Positions 32,620 to 46,607 of a DNA stretch of 64,000 bases are shown one piece after another; position 1 is the stretch's first letter, and every line of letters starts with the position of its first letter. The stretch is from Hibiscus mutabilis (lineage: Eukaryota; Streptophyta; Magnoliopsida; Malvales; Malvaceae). The notes beneath the pieces are model-generated. The model was given only the letters and a program-made list of their open reading frames with translations. It was not told the DNA's origin and made no database searches. Position numbers and translations under genes: made by a program. The stretch is taken from positions 26,524,750-26,588,749 of the forward strand of contig CM033719.1 in assembly GCA_019671005.1 (NCBI GenBank), given 5' to 3'.

Positions 32620-35549
32620 TGTAATATCCCAATTTTTGGCTAGTGACCAAAATGTAAATTTTGAAAGTTTAGGGGTCAAAGTGTAAACTTTGGAAAAGTT
32701 TAGGGACCAAAGTGTAATTCTCAAAAGTTATATATTTTCACCCCGTAAATGAATAGTTTACCCCCAAGATTGACGTTTTCATGTTACTCGGATTTTTCGT
32801 ACGGAGTTTGTATTAATGGAATATCCAGGATATTTTTAAGGATGATAAGCCAAGGTTGATTATGTCCTTTTATATGTCTAAGATATTTTATTTGTGTTGG
32901 AAGAATATGAACCCTTGGATTTAAGTTGATTTTTCCATGTAAAACATGAGCCGTTGGATGAAAAATGTCAAGATCGTAATTTTGGAAAAATTACAAGGGT
33001 AAAGTTGGTAACTACCAACTTATTGGTTTAATTTTTACCATTGGATGAATAAATTGACATGTAGCCGGTTGAGAAGGAACTAAGTTAGATTTTTATGGAA
33101 TGGCAATTTTGAAACCAACTAGTAAATAAAGACTAGTTGGAGGGCAATTTAGTCATTTGGAGGGTTGGCAATTTTGAAATATTTGAAGTTACAAGGGTTA
33201 TTTTTGGAAGAAGAAATTAGAAGATTAAATCTTGGCCCTTGATTGATGATAAAATCAATCTTAATCGTTGGATGAAAAGGGCAAAATTGTAATTTCACTA
33301 TTAATTGAAATTAATATTCATTTAATAGATATATGTGTAAAGTAATGGTGAAAAGAAAGAGAAAAAATTCCAAGCTCGATTCAAGCCCCAAAACTTGACT
33401 TTTAGGTAATCTTTTCAACTACAAAGTTGTTCTACTCTTCAAGCTCTATCTTTTGATATAAATAATTCATGGAGTCCTTGCTTGGTTGATGAGAATTTAC
33501 ATTAGAAAGAAATTAGGGTTTATGAACAAAATTGGGGCTTTTGAGATTTTATGATTCCATGATTGAATACAAGTTGAAATCAAGGTAGTATGATGTTAAA
33601 ATCATGATATTGAGTTGGGATTTAAGTTCTACATGTTTTGAATAATTATTTGATGAAGAAGATAATGAATTGGAGGTTTGAAGCAAGTGATGGGACTAAA
33701 TTGACAAGTAAAAAAATAAGAAAAAGTTAGTATAAATTAGAAGTTGATGAATTTTACAAAAATAGTAAGATGATGAATTTTATATCGTTGTAAAGATGTG
33801 TTTGTCTAGTTTGGCCTCCAATAAACAGAATCGGATTTCAAGTTCCGAGTTAAAAGATATGAATTTTTAATCGAATAAAGGTAAGAAAATTTACAGAGTA
33901 GTTTTGGGTCAGGACAGTCTGTGACGGGAGTTTGAAGGATTTTCATAATTTTTGTAGATTTTATTAATTTATGTAGCTTATACCGTTAGAACCATTATCG
34001 AATCTAGTTTTTTCAATATAAAGAAAATTAAGATCCGATATGTATTCTGCCCGTATAAGTAAATATTTGAAGGTAGCGCAAGCAGTCCAAAAATGGATTT
34101 TGAAACATTTTGTATTTAAATGTTAGTTAGCAAGTTCGGAAGAATATTTGGAAGTTCAAATTGGTCACTATGGACCATAAGGAGTTTCTGAACAATACAA
34201 GGAAGAAAGTGAAAATATTTGGAAATTTTATATTCGAATGATTATATTAAGACATCATGTTTATGGTGATGTTAGATTTGAATCTAACAAATACTTTATC
34301 TTATTCATGTGATAAATGAAGTCAAGTCCGAATCAAAGAAAGCTTCGAGGTTCTATAAAGGAAAGAATCGAGTAGAATTTAGTGAGACATGATAATAAAT
34401 GGCCATGGTGAGTGCATACATGTTTTTGCATGATATATTATTTTACTGATTTTTTTTAGATTATGGTATAATTTTATGTTTACAAATGATTTATACCATG
34501 AAAAGTTGATGAATATATTAGAGTATGAACTACTCCACTATTAAGATATTTAACATGATGTGAAATGTATATGTGGTATTTGTTACATTGTCGTATTGCA
34601 AGAATTGTTTTAGAGTTGCCTTGGAAGTATAATACTGAGAAGGACAGTTACGATGCTTTATAGTGTCGAAATCCAACCTTTAAGTTGGCAGTTATGACGA
34701 TACCTTATGGAGTCCAAATCCAACCTATGAGTTGGCAGTAACGATGCTTTATAGTATCGAAATCCAACCTTTGAGTTGGCAGTTATGAAGATATCTTATA
34801 GTGTCGAAATCCAACCTATGAGTTGGCAGTATGATGCTTTATAGTGTCGAAATCTAGCCTTTCGAGTTGGCAGTTACGATGTTCATAATGAAGGATAGTA
34901 CTTTTATAGTACATATATGACTTTTCAAGATGAATATATGCTTCTAAAGTATAAAGTTTACAGTATGATTTCTTGCATGGACATTCCTACATTACAAAGT
35001 ATGTGATTTTAATGATTATCATGCTTTTGAAAGTATCATGCATTACAAAGTATTTTATATATCATCTTATGCCTCACTAAGTTCGTACTTAGCGTGTGTT
35101 TGATAGTACACACGTAGGTTAATCAAGATGAAAGTGGGAAGAGCATTGCATCAATATTGGAAAGCTCAACAGGTAATCACAGTTATGACATCCTAATTAA
35201 GATTTGGTTTTTATAGTGGCATGTATACTTACTACACACAATGGATTTATGATTGGCCTTTAAAGCTGTTATAGTTTCAAGATAATTGGCGTTTCTGGAA
35301 AGATTTATGGTTAAGAATAACCTTAGGTGATGAGTTTCATGCTATGATAAGTGATTTATGAATTGGAGCTCGAACAAATCATTTATGTCGATTTTAAATA
35401 AAGTTAAGCGTGCTTGGGCTAGAGAAATTTTAGGATGGGTGACCATCGCGAAGTTTTCTGAAAATTTTAAATTACCCTGATCTTTGAATAAAGAAGTCAT
35501 AACATTTCTGACTCGTATCCAGCGTATGGATACGGGAAGGGGTGTTACA
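32620..35549 (+). mobile_element. Array LTR5 (2930 bp)
   Basis: It starts TGTAATATCCC and ends GGGGTGTTACA. It is the near-identical sister of LTR4 over its first ~1.9 kb but has a regular, short minisatellite (34653-34877) and a different last 200 bases (AATTGGAGCTCGAACAAATC, CCAGCGTATGGATACGGG). The hairpin is at 35093-35114. It lacks the TATA-like site. Confidence 0.87.
34653..34877 (+). repeat. LTR5 minisatellite, 5 monomers
   Basis: The shortest regular version: A, B, A, B and the terminal TTTCGAGTTGG monomer. Confidence 0.9.
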
Positions 35550-36636
35550 TTTAATTGTATCAAAGCTATAGGTTTAGTTGGTTCTAGAGTTAAACGAAGT
35601 ATGGTAAAGGTCATAAGTGTATACATGCCACTAGGATGTCAGAATTACTGATGATTTTACTTGTTGGAATGGATGCAAATTCTTACTTCATTATGATAAT
35701 AATGTTAAATTCCAATGTGTGAGGGTAAAAGATTTGTGTCAGGTTTTTAGGTGAGTGAATCAACAAGAGATTCACGAGAGTGATAAAGTTAATGATAATA
35801 TTCTACCCTCAGTTTAGCATGGTGCAGAGGCACCAGAGTAATATGATATGTATGTTCTGAATTAAGAGTTTTTCTTCTAGACATTAAATGAGGTCATGAA
35901 TCAGCCTTCTTAGGCAAAGATTGCAAAAGAATTGAGAGTTCTGACATATTAGATTTTCAGAGAAATACTGATGATCCTATGATTGTTAATCTATGGTTTA
36001 ATGATATAAAGGTTAGGTTGAAGGAACTCCGTATTGATGATCAGAGAAGACTAAAAGTAAAGTAGTATTTCATCTAAAAGGATTAGACCGGTATTTGATA
36101 AAGTAATGTTACGGTACATACTTAAAAGTCTGTTAACTAAAAGTTCTTTCTTTGAGAGTTCCGTAACAAAGTTTATCCTAATGATGCAACAGGGTTTTTG
36201 CATCTTAATTTGGGCAATTGGATCATTTACGGGTATGAGTGCAAGTTTAATAAACTGAAGTGAATTGCTTCTAAGCTTCTTCCTACAAAAGGAGAGCTTG
36301 TTATGACAGTTTATTGAGGGCTAGAGGTCAGGTATAAAGAAGTACTGATTGCCTTGTGTATTTCAAAATTCTATGAAGAAGTAAATTATGTTGAATGCAA
36401 TGCAAAGTGTTCAAAATGAGAAAATATCTAAATAGAGGTTATAGCTTGAAAAGAGGAATTGTGAGTCAAAGGACTAAGGAATAAGATAATTTCGCTTGTT
36501 AAAGTTCATTGGTGAAATTATGAAGTCAAAAAGTGACATGGGAAAGAGAAAAAAAGATATGAGAAAGTAGTTTCTTCACCTTTTTGAATTAGGTATGTAT
36601 AAAAATTCGAGGACGAATTTTCTTCAGGGGTAGAAT
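35550..36636 (+). pseudogene. Array interior 5 (1087 bp), gag remnant
   Basis: Same plan as interior 1, with primer site TTGTATCAAAGC. A three-base loss gives ACTGATGATCC at about 35970. The polypurine run is altered to CTTCAGGGGTAGAA. Confidence 0.85.
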
Positions 36637-39600
36637 TGTAATATCCTAATTTTTGGCTAGTGACCAAAATGTAAATTTTGAAAGTTTAGGGTCAAAGTGT
36701 AAACTTTGGAAAAGTTTAGGGACCAAAGTGTAATTTTCAAAAGTTATATATTTTGACTCAGTGAATGAATAGTTTACCCCCAAGAATGACGTTTTCGTGG
36801 TACTCAGATTTTTCGTACAGAGTTTGTATTAATGGCTATAAAGCGATAAAGTTTAGAAGAAAAATATTTAGAAAATGGTATCGAATTGAATATCCAGGAT
36901 ATTTTCAAGGATGATAAGCCAAGGTTGATTATGTCTTTTTATAAGTCTAAGATACTTTATTTGTGTTGGAAGAATATGAACCATTGGATTTAAGTTGATT
37001 TTTCCATGTCAAACATGAGCCGTTGGATGAAAAATGGCAAGATCGTAATTTTGGAAAAATTACAAGGGTAAAGTTGGTAATTACCAACTTATTGGTTTAT
37101 TTTTGACCATTTGATGAATAAATTGACATGTGGCCGGTTGAGAAGGAACTAAGTTAGTTAGATTTTTATGGAATGGCAATTTTGAAACTAACTAGTAAAT
37201 AAAGACTAGTTTGAGGGCAATTTAGTCATTTGGTAGGGATGGAAATTTTGAAATATTTGAAGTTACAAGGGTTATTTTTGGAAGAAGAAATTAGAAGATT
37301 AAATCTTGGCCCTTGATTGATGATAAAATCAATCTTAACCGTTGGATGAAAATGGAAAAATTGTAATTTCACTATTAAATGAATATTAATTCATTTAATA
37401 GACATATGTGTAAAGTAATGGTGAAAAGAAAGAGAAAAACTTCCAAGCTCGATTCAAGCCCCGAAACTAGACTTTTAGGTAATCTTTTCAACTACAAAGT
37501 TGTTCTATTCTTCAAGCTCTATCTTTTGATATCAATAATTCATGGAGTTCTTGCATGGTTGATGAGAATTTACATGAGAAAGAAATTAGGGTTTATGAAC
37601 AAAATTGGGGCTTTTGAGATTTTATGATTCCATGATTGAATTCAAGTTGAAATCAAGCTAGTATGATGTTAAAATCATAATATTGAGTTGGGATTTAAGT
37701 TCAACATGTTTTGAATAATTAATTGATGAAGAAGATGATGAATTGGTGGTTTGAAGCAAGTGATGGGACTAAATTGACAAGTAGAAAAATAAGAAAAAGT
37801 TAGTATAAATTAGAAGTTTATTATGGAAAGTTATGTAGAAGATTGAAATCTGGAAGTGACTTTGAAAATTCACCATAAATTCTACAAAAATGGTTAGATG
37901 ATGAATTTTATACCGTTGTAAAGATGTGTTCGTCTAGTTTCGCTCCAACAAACAGAATCTGATTTCGAGTTCCGAGTTAAAAGATAAGAATTTTTAATCG
38001 AATAAAGGTCAGAAAATTTTCGGAGCAGTTTTGGGTCAGGACAGTCTGTGATGGGAGTTTGAAGGATTTTCATAATTTTTGTAGATTTTATTAATTTATG
38101 TAGCTTATGCTGTAATCGAATCTAGTTTTTTCAATATAAAGGAAATTAAGATCTGATATGTAGTCTGCCCGGTATAAGTTAATCTTAGAAGGTACCGCAA
38201 GTAGTCCAAAAATGGATTTTGAAACATTTTGTATTTAAATGTTAGTTAGCAAGTTCGGAATAATATTTGGAAGTTCAAATTGGTCACTAAGGACCATATG
38301 GAGTTTGTGAACAATACAAGGAAGAAAGGAAAAATATTTGGAAATTTTATATTCGAATGATTATATTAAGGCAGCATGTTTATGGTGATGTTAGATTTGA
38401 ATCTAACAAATATTTTATCTTATTCATTTGATAAATGAAGTCAAGTCTGAATCAAAGAAAGGTTCGACTTCTATAAAGGAAAGGTTCGGCTTCTATAAAG
38501 GAAAGGATCGAGTAGAATTTAGTGAGGCATGCTAATAAATGGCCCAGGTGAGTGCATACATGTTTTTGCATGATATATTATTTTACTGATTTTTTTAGAT
38601 TATGGTATAATTTTATGTTTACAAATGGTTTATACCATGAAAAGTTGATGAATATATTGGAGTATGAACAACTCTACTATGAAGATATTTAACATAATGT
38701 GAAATGTATATGTGGTATTTGTTACATTGTCGTATTGTAAGAATTATTTTAGAGTTGCCTTGGAAGTATAATATTGAGAAGGATGGTTACGATGCTTTAT
38801 AGTGTCAAAATCCAACCTTTGAGTTGACAGTTATGATGATACCTTATGGAGTCGAAATCAAACCTATGAGCTGGCAGTAAAGATGCTTTATAGTGTCGAA
38901 ATCCAACCTTTGAGTTGGCAGTTATGACGATACCTTATAGTGTCAAAATCCAACCTATGAGTTGGCAGTAACGATGTTTTATAGTGTCAAAATCCAACCT
39001 TTGAGTTGGCAGTTATGACGATACCTTATGGTGTCGAAATCCAACCTATGAGTTGGTAGTAACGATGCTTTATAGTGTCGAAATCCATCCTTTCGAGTTG
39101 GCAGTTACGATGTTCAAAATGAAGGATAGTACTTTTATAGTACAGATATGACTTTTCAAGATGAATATATGCTTTTAAAGTATAAAGTTTACAGTATCCT
39201 TTCTTGCATAGACATTCCTGCATTACAAAGTATGTGATTTTAATGATTATCATGCTCTTGAAAGATTATGCATTACAAAGTATTTTATTTATGTTCTCAT
39301 CTTATGCCTCACTAAGTTCGTACTTAGCGTGTGTTTGATTGTACACACGCAGGTGAATCAAGATGAAAGTGGGAAGAGCATTGCATCAATATTGGAAAGC
39401 TCGATAGGTAATGACAGTAATGACATCCTAATTAAGATTTGGTTTTATAGTGGCATGTATACTTACTACACACGATGGATTTATGATTGGCCTTTAAAGC
39501 TATTATAGTTTCAAGATAATTGGCGTTTCTGGAAAGATTTAAGGTTAAGAATAACCTTAGGTGATGAGTTGCATGCTATGATGAGTGATTTGTGAATTGA

Positions 39601-39783
39601 AGCTCAAATAAATCATTTACGTTGATTTTAAATAAAGTTAAGCGTGCTTGGGCTAGAGAAATTTTAGGATGGGTGACCATCGGGAAGTTTTCTGAAAATT
39701 TTAAATTACCCTGATCTTTGAATAACAAAGTCATAACATTTCTGACTCGTATCTGGTGTACGAATACGGGAAGGGGTGTTACA
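36637..39783 (+). mobile_element. Array LTR6 (3147 bp)
   Basis: It starts TGTAATATCC and ends GGGGTGTTACA. It keeps the TATA-like site (near 36837), the 12-base inverted repeat with a changed loop (37374), and the hairpin at 39328-39349. A short local duplication of GGTTCGRCTTCTATAAAGGA lies at 38460-38507. Confidence 0.87.
38788..39106 (+). repeat. LTR6 minisatellite, 7 monomers
   Basis: Regular A-B alternation with the terminal TTTCGAGTTGG monomer; several monomers have C-to-T-type changes. Confidence 0.9.
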
Positions 39784-40878
39784 TTTAATGGTAAAGGAGC
39801 TATAGGTTTAGCTGGTTCTAGAGTTAAACGAAGTATGGTAAAGGTCAAAAGTGTATACATGCCACTAGGATATCAGAATTACTAATAATTTTACTTGTTG
39901 GAATGGATGCAAATGCTTACTTCATTATGATAATAATGTTAAATTCCAATGTGCGAGGGTAAAAGATTTGTGTCAGGTGTTTAGGCGAGTGAATCAACAA
40001 GAGATTCACGAGAGTGATAAAGTTAATGATAATATTCTACCCTCAGTTTGGCATGGTGCAGAGGCACCAGAGTAATATGATATGTATGTTCTGAATTAAG
40101 AATTTTTCTTTCAGACATTAAATAAGGTGATCATAAATCAGTCTGCTTAGGCAAAGATTGTAAAAGAATTGAGAGTTCTGACATATTAGATTTTTAGAGA
40201 AATACTGATGAAGAACCTATATTGTTATTCTATGGTTTAATGTTATAAAGGTTACGTTGAAGGAACTCTGTATTGACGATCAAAGAAGACTAAAAGTAAA
40301 TTAGTATTTCATCTGAAAGGATTAGAACCGTATTTGATAAAGTAATGTTACGATCCATACTCAAAAGTCTGTTAACTAAAAGTTCTTTCTTTGAGAGTTC
40401 CGTAACAAAGTTTATCCTAGAGATGCAACGGAGTTTTTGCAACTTAATTTGGGCAATTGGATCATTTACGGGTATGAGTGCAAGTTTAATAAACTGAGTT
40501 GAATTGCTTCTAAGCTTCTTCCTAGAGAATGAGAGCTTGTTATGACAGTTTATAGAGGGCTAGAGGTCAGGTATAAAGAAGTACTGATTGCCCTGTGTAT
40601 TTCAAAATTCTATGAAGAAGTAAAGTATGCTGAATGCAATGCAAAGGGTTCAGAATGAGAAAAATATCTAAATAGAAGTTATAGCTCAAAAAGAGGAATT
40701 GTGAGTCAAAGGACTAAGGAATAAGATAATTTCGCTTGTTAAAGTTCATTGGTGAAATTATGAAGTCAAAAAGTGACACGGGAAAGAGAAAAAAAAGATA
40801 TGAGAAAGTATTTTCTTCACCTTTTTGAATCAGGTACGTATTAAAAATTCGAGGACGAATTTTATTAAGGGGGAGAAT
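39784..40878 (+). pseudogene. Array interior 6 (1095 bp), gag remnant
   Basis: Same plan. The primer site reads TGGTAAAGGAGC, as in interior 2. The end reads ATTAAGGGGGAGAA. Stops and frameshifts run throughout the gag relic. Confidence 0.85.
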
Positions 40879-42987
40879 TGTAATATCTCAATTTTTAGCT
40901 AGTGACCAAAATGTAAAATTTTGAATGTTTAGGGGTTAAAGTGTAAACTTTGGAAAAGTTTACAGACCAAAGTGTAATTTTCAAAAGTTATATATTTTGA
41001 CCTCGTAAATGAATAGTTTACCCCCAAGAATGACGTTTTCGTGTTACTCGGATTTTTCGTACGGAGTTTGTATTAATGGTTATAAAGCGATAAAGTTCAG
41101 AAGAAAAATATTCAGAAAATCGGATCGGATTGAATATCCAGGATATTTTGAAGGATGATAAGTCAAGGTTGATTATTCCATTTTATATGTCTAAGATATT
41201 TTATTTGTGTTGGAAGAATGTGAAACCTTGGATTTAAGTTGATTTTTCCATGTCAAACATGAGCCGTTGGATGAAAAATGGCAAGATCGTAATTTTGGTA
41301 ACTACCAACTTATTGGCTTATTTTTGAACATTGGATGAATAAATTTACATGTGGCCGGTTGAGAAGGAACTAAGTTAGTTATATTTTTATGGAATGGCAA
41401 TTTTGAAACCAACTAGTAAATAAAGACTAGTTGGAGGGCAATTTAGTCATTTGGCAGGGATGGAAATTTTGAAATATTTGAAGTTACAATGGTTATTTTT
41501 GGAAGAAGAAATTTGAAGATTAAATCTTGGCCCTTGATTGATGATAAAATCAATCTTAACCGTCGGATGAAAAGGGCAAAATTGTAATTTCACTATTAAA
41601 TGAATTTAATATTCATTTAATAGATATATGTGTAAAGTAATGGTGAAAAGAAAGAGAAAAACTTTCAAACTCGATTCAAGCCCCGAAACTCGACTTTCAG
41701 GTAATCTTTTCAACTACAAAGTTGTTCTACTCTTCAAGGTCTATCTTTTGATATCAATATTTCATGGAGTCCTTGCTTGGTTAACGAGAATTTACATGAT
41801 AAATAAATTAGTGTTTATGAACAAAATTGGGGCTTTTGAGATTTTATGATTCCATGATTGAATTCAAGGTGAAATCAAGCTAGTATGATGTTAAAATCAT
41901 GATATTGAGTTGGGATTTAAGTTCTACATGTTTTGAATAATTATTTGATGAAGAAGATGATGAATTGGTGGTTTGAAGCAAGTGATGAGACTAAATTGAC
42001 AAGTAGAAAAATAAGCAAAAGTTAGTATAAATTAGAAGTTTATTATGGAAAGTTATGTAGAATATTGAAATCTGGCAGTGACTTTGAAAATTCACCATAA
42101 ATTCTACAAAAATGGTTAGATGATGAATTTTATACCGTTGTAAAGATGTGTTCGTCTAGTTTCGCCTCCAATAAATAGAATCTGATTTTGAGTTCCGAGT
42201 TAAAAGATATGAATTTTTAATAGAATGAAGGTCAGAAAATTTACATAGCAGTTTTGGGTCAGGACAGTCTGTGACGGGAGTTTGAAGAATTTTCATATTT
42301 TTTGTAGATTTTATTAATTTATGTAGCTTATACCGTTATTGAATCTAGTTTTTCCAGTATAAAGGAAATTAAGATCCGATACGTATTCTGCCCGGTATAA
42401 GTAAATCTTAGAAGGTAGCGCAAGCAGTCCGAAAATGGATTTTGAAACATTTTGTATTTAAATGTTTGTTAGCAAGTTCGGAAGAATATTTGGAAGTTCA
42501 AATTGGTCACTAGGGACCATAAGGAGTTTCTGAACAATACAAGGAAGAAAGGAAAAATATTTGGAAATTTTATATTCGAATGATTATATTAAGACATCGT
42601 GTTTATGGTCATGTTAGATTTGAATCTAACAAATATTTTATCTTATTCATGTGATAAATGAAGTCAAGTCCGAATCAAAGAAAGGTTCGAGGTTCTATAA
42701 AGGAAAGGATCGAGTAGAATTTAGAGAGTCATGCTAATAAATGGCCCAGTTGAGTGCATACATGTTTTTGCATGATATATTATTTTACTAATTTTTTTAG
42801 ATTATGGTATAATTTTATGTTTACAAATGGTTTATACTATGAAAAGTTGATGAATATATTAGAGTATGAACTACTCCACTATGAAGATATTTAACATGAT
42901 GCAAAATGTATATGTGGTATTTGTTACATTGTCGTATTGCAAGAATTGTTCTAGAGTTGCCTTGGAAGTATAATATTGAGAAGGACG

Positions 42988-43404
42988 GTTATGATGCATT
43001 ATAGTGTCAAAATCCAACCTTTGAGTTGGCAGTTATGACGATACCTTATGGAGTCGAAATCCAACCTATGAGTTGGCAGTAACAATGCTTTATAGTGTCG
43101 AAATCAAACCTTTGAGTTGGCAGTTATGACGATACCTTATAGTGTCGAAATCCAACCTATGAGTTGGTAGTAACGATGCTTTATAGTGTCGAAATCCAAA
43201 CTTTGAGTTGGCAGTTATGACGATACCTTATGATGTTGAAATCCAACCTATGAGTTGGAAGTAATGATGTTTTATAGTGTCAAAATCGAACCTTTGAGTT
43301 GGCAGTTATGACGATACCTTATGGTGTCGAAATCCAACCTATGAGTTGGCAGTAACGATGCTTTGTAGTGTCGAAATCCAATATTTCGAGTTGGCAGTTA
43401 CGAT
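42988..43404 (+). repeat. LTR7 minisatellite, 9 monomers
   Basis: Regular A-B alternation ending with an ATTTCGAGTTGG monomer, followed by GTTACGATGTTCA, where the copia element entered. Confidence 0.9.
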
Positions 43405-43409
43405 GTTCA
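43405..43409 (+). other. Left target-site duplication of the copia element (GTTCA)
   Basis: The same five bases occur at 43405-43409 and 48283-48287, directly outside both LTRs. Together they restore the LTR7 sequence GATGTTCATAATGAAGG seen in the other array LTRs. Confidence 0.95.
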
Positions 43410-43625
43410 TGTAGAAACTAGTGTAAAACTGTAAGTTTTCACTTATCTTTTATTCACCAGAATATAGGATATATATATACAAGTAAAAAATCCCTAAATT
43501 AGGTAACAAATAAATAAAATATAAATCCTTAAGATTAAGCCCCATAATCTGCCTAATAATCTGTCTAAGATACAGCAAAGAGATAAGGTTTTATCCTTAT
43601 CCTGAATTACAGATACATACTCACA
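43410..43625 (-). mobile_element. 3' LTR of the copia element (216 bp)
   Basis: It is bounded by GTTCA on the left and by the polypurine tract on the right. The partner is at 48069-48282. It has an AT run (ATATATATATA) two bases longer than the partner. Confidence 0.93.
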
Positions 43626-43640
43626 CTCCCCCTCAAGTTG
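43626..43640 (-). other. Polypurine tract of the copia element
   Basis: On the minus strand it reads CCAACTTGAGGGGGAG, the usual copia plus-strand primer, and it abuts the 3' LTR. Confidence 0.9.
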
Positions 43641-45104
43641 GTGTGTATACATTGTATAGGCCTAACTTGGACAAAAACTTATCAAAGACTGGTTTGGACA
43701 GTGCTTTAGCGAGCACATCTGCAAGTTGTTCTTCGGTAGGAACATGAGTTAAGTTCACAATTCCACCATTCACTTTTTCAGCAATAAAATGTCTGTCGAT
43801 CTCCACATGCTTGGTACGATCATGATGGACTGGATTCTTTGCGATCTGAATAGCAGACTGATTATCACTGAAGATCTCTAGTTTCCCTTCATGCTCTATA
43901 TTTAACTCTCTTAGAAGTCTTAGCAACCATATTCCTTCACAAATTCCCAATGCTAAGGCTTTATACTCTGCTTCAGCACTGCTCCTAGAAACAACAGTCT
44001 GTTTCTCACTCCTCCAAGTAACTAAGTTGCCCCATATAAAAGAGCAGTATCCACTAGTCGACCTTCTATCAGTAACTTCACTGGCCCAGCTAGAATCTGT
44101 AAATAATTTTACAGTTCTATCTTCAGTTTTCTTGAAGAATAATCCATGTCCAGGTGTACCTTTCAGGTACCTTAGAATTCTGTTTGCAGCTTCTAAATGC
44201 CCTTCTCTAGGATTAGTCATATGCTGACTAATTACATTGATAGGAAAGGAAATATTTGGTCGGGTCACAGATAAGTAAATGAGTTTTCCCACTAGTCTTT
44301 GAAACTGACCTTTATCAACCTCGGCTCCCATTTCTTCTCCTTTGAGCTTCGAGCCAGCTTCCATAGGAGTATCAGCAAGTTTACACCCCAGCATACCAGC
44401 CTCTGAGAGTAAATCCAGTACATATTTTCTCTGGTTTATTACCAGACCCTTGCTCGATCTAGCAACCTCCATGCCTAGGAAGTATCTGAGTTTCCCTAGG
44501 TCTTTTGTTTCGAATTCTTTGCTCAATAAGTTCTTCAACTGACTAATTCCACCTTCATCATCTCCTGACACTACAATGTCATCAACATATACAATGAGGA
44601 TAACTTTCTTCCCATTGAAAGATACTTTAACAAACAAAGTATGATCTGCTTGACATTGTTTATATCCATTCTCTCTAAGGAGTTTTGTGAATCTGTAAAA
44701 CCAGGCCCTAGGTGACTGCTTCAAACCATAGAGAGATTTCTCCAGTTTACAAACCTTCTGACTTCCTAACTCAGACTTCATCCAGGTGGCATTCTCATGT
44801 AGACCTCCTCTTCTAATTTGCCATTCAATAAGGCATTTTTTATGTCAAGTTGGTGAAGATTCCAGTCTTTGTTTACAGCAAGACTAAGAAGTACTCGAAC
44901 AGTGTTTAGTTTTGCTACAGGTGCAAAAGTCTCATTATAGTCAATACCATAGGTTTGTGTAAAGCCCTTGGCTACAAGCCTGGCCTTGTACCTTTCTATG
45001 CTGCCATCTGAGTTATACTTTATTGCAAAGACCCACTTACTGCCAACTGGTTTTTTACCATGTGGTAAATCAGTAACAGTCCAAGTGCCATTTTTCTCAA
45101 GTGC
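43633..45104 (-). pseudogene. copia reverse transcriptase and RNase H, one frameshift
   Basis: These domains copy RNA to DNA and degrade the RNA strand. The N-terminal RT part (45104 down to about 44785) reads GTWTVTDLPHGKKPVGSKWV, KARLVAKGFTQTYGIDY, FAPVAK and LHQLDIKNALLNG. A frameshift after MRMPPG near 44783 leads into a 382-codon open frame (44781-43633). That frame holds LEKSLYGLKQSPRAW, the catalytic YVDDIVVSGDD, FLGMEVARS and YLSVTRPNISF. Its RNase H part carries TDSSWAS, SSAEAEYKAL, SDNQSAI and TKHVEIDRHFI with the expected acidic residues, and it ends at a normal copia C-terminus. One base change or indel is the only visible lesion in this segment. Confidence 0.93.
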
Positions 45105-46607
45105 TTAAATTTCTTCTTCAACAGCCTTCTTCCATCTAGAGTCTTTTAGGGCATCATCAATTGTTTTGGGAATCTCCTCCTTATCAACGCAAGTCAGAAA
45201 GGTCTTAAAAGAGGGCATTAACTTTCCATAGGCAACATACTTCTGAATAGGATACTTTGTACATTGTCTAACCCCTTTTCTCTTAGCAATAGGTAAAATT
45301 TCCATATCAAATAAAGAAGGAGAAATTTCATTACCTCCATCATCCTCCAAGGCAGCTGGACTCAATTCCAACTCTCAGCAAGTGTCAGATTGCAAAATGG
45401 CCTCGGGAATGGTCTTTTTCTTTCTGGTGTAGACATTGAGTTTTTTTGTAGTCTGTGTGTTTTGAGGAATAGTTTTAGGAGGTGAAAGTTGGGAGGCTGC
45501 TGATGAAGGAACATCAACAGGAATAGGAAAATGTACTGGTGTAGTTGATTTAGGTGGAGACTCAATATCATGAGATGCAGTAGGCAGAACATCTGAAGGT
45601 ATCAAAGAAGATGGGACTGGGTATACCTAATGTTTTAGAGGCTGAAATTCTGTCCAAGTCTCCCCTTGAATTGTAGCCTTGGTAAAATAAGGTTCCTGCT
45701 CAAAAAAGGTTACATCCATCGAGACGAAGAATTTTTTAGTAGGAGGGTAGTAACATTTGTAGCCCTTTTTAAGTGAAGAATATCCCACAAAGACACAGTT
45801 AAGAGCCCGAGGATCTAATTTTGATTTTGAAGGGTCCACATTTTTTACAAAAATAGTGCAACAAAAAATTCTAAGAGGAAGAACAGAGGAAAGAGGTTTG
45901 AAATGAGGATAACTCTCTAAGAAAACAGCCCTTGGTGTCTTGAATTTAAGGACTTTACTCGGTATTCTATTGATAAGATAAGTGGCAGTTAACAAAGCCT
46001 CACCCCACATATATTTTGGTATATGTCCAGAAAATAACAAGGATCTAGTTACCTCTAGTAAATGCCTATTCTTTCTCTCGGTAACCCCATTCTGTTGTGG
46101 TGTATCCACACAGGAGCCAATTTGGACAATGTCTTTTTCCGGAAAAAATTTACCTAAAGAAGTAGCAAAGAACTCTCCCCCATTATCGGATTTGAATAGT
46201 TGTATTTTACTCTGAAATTGATTTTCAACCATAGTATAAAACCTTTCAAAATTAGTTATAGTTTCAGATTTATCTTTCATTAAATAAGTACATGTCCTCC
46301 TACTATGATCATCAATGAAATAAACAAACCATCGACACCCATTAATATTCTTCACTTTAGAGGGACCCTAAACATCACTATGGATTAAAGCAAAGGGTTG
46401 AGAAGATTTATAAGTAGATGGGAGATAAGAGGCTTTCGTTTGTTTAGCAAGAAGACAAATATGACATTTAAACAACTGTGGTTTTTTATTAATAAATAGA
46501 GCAGGAAATAGTTTAGCAAGATAATAAAAACTAGGGTAGCCTAGTCGAAAATTCCATAACATAATTTCATCATGCTGCCCTAAAGGAGAAACAGAACTAA
46601 TAAAAGC
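45105..46607 (-). pseudogene. copia integrase, with stops and a damaged zinc module
   Basis: This enzyme inserted the element DNA. The zinc module reads LWNFRLGYPS then CHICLLAKQTK: both His residues of the usual LWHFRLGHPS are lost (Asn and Tyr). The core has FIDDHSRRT, FKSDNGGEF, and GVTERKNRHLLE with the catalytic Asp, Asp and Glu. A variable Pro/Ser-rich hinge follows (near 45400-45600). In-frame stops lie at 46608, 46368 (SDV-stop-GPSK, where Trp is expected), 45627, 45375 and 45105. The reading frame is otherwise continuous with protease. Confidence 0.9.
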
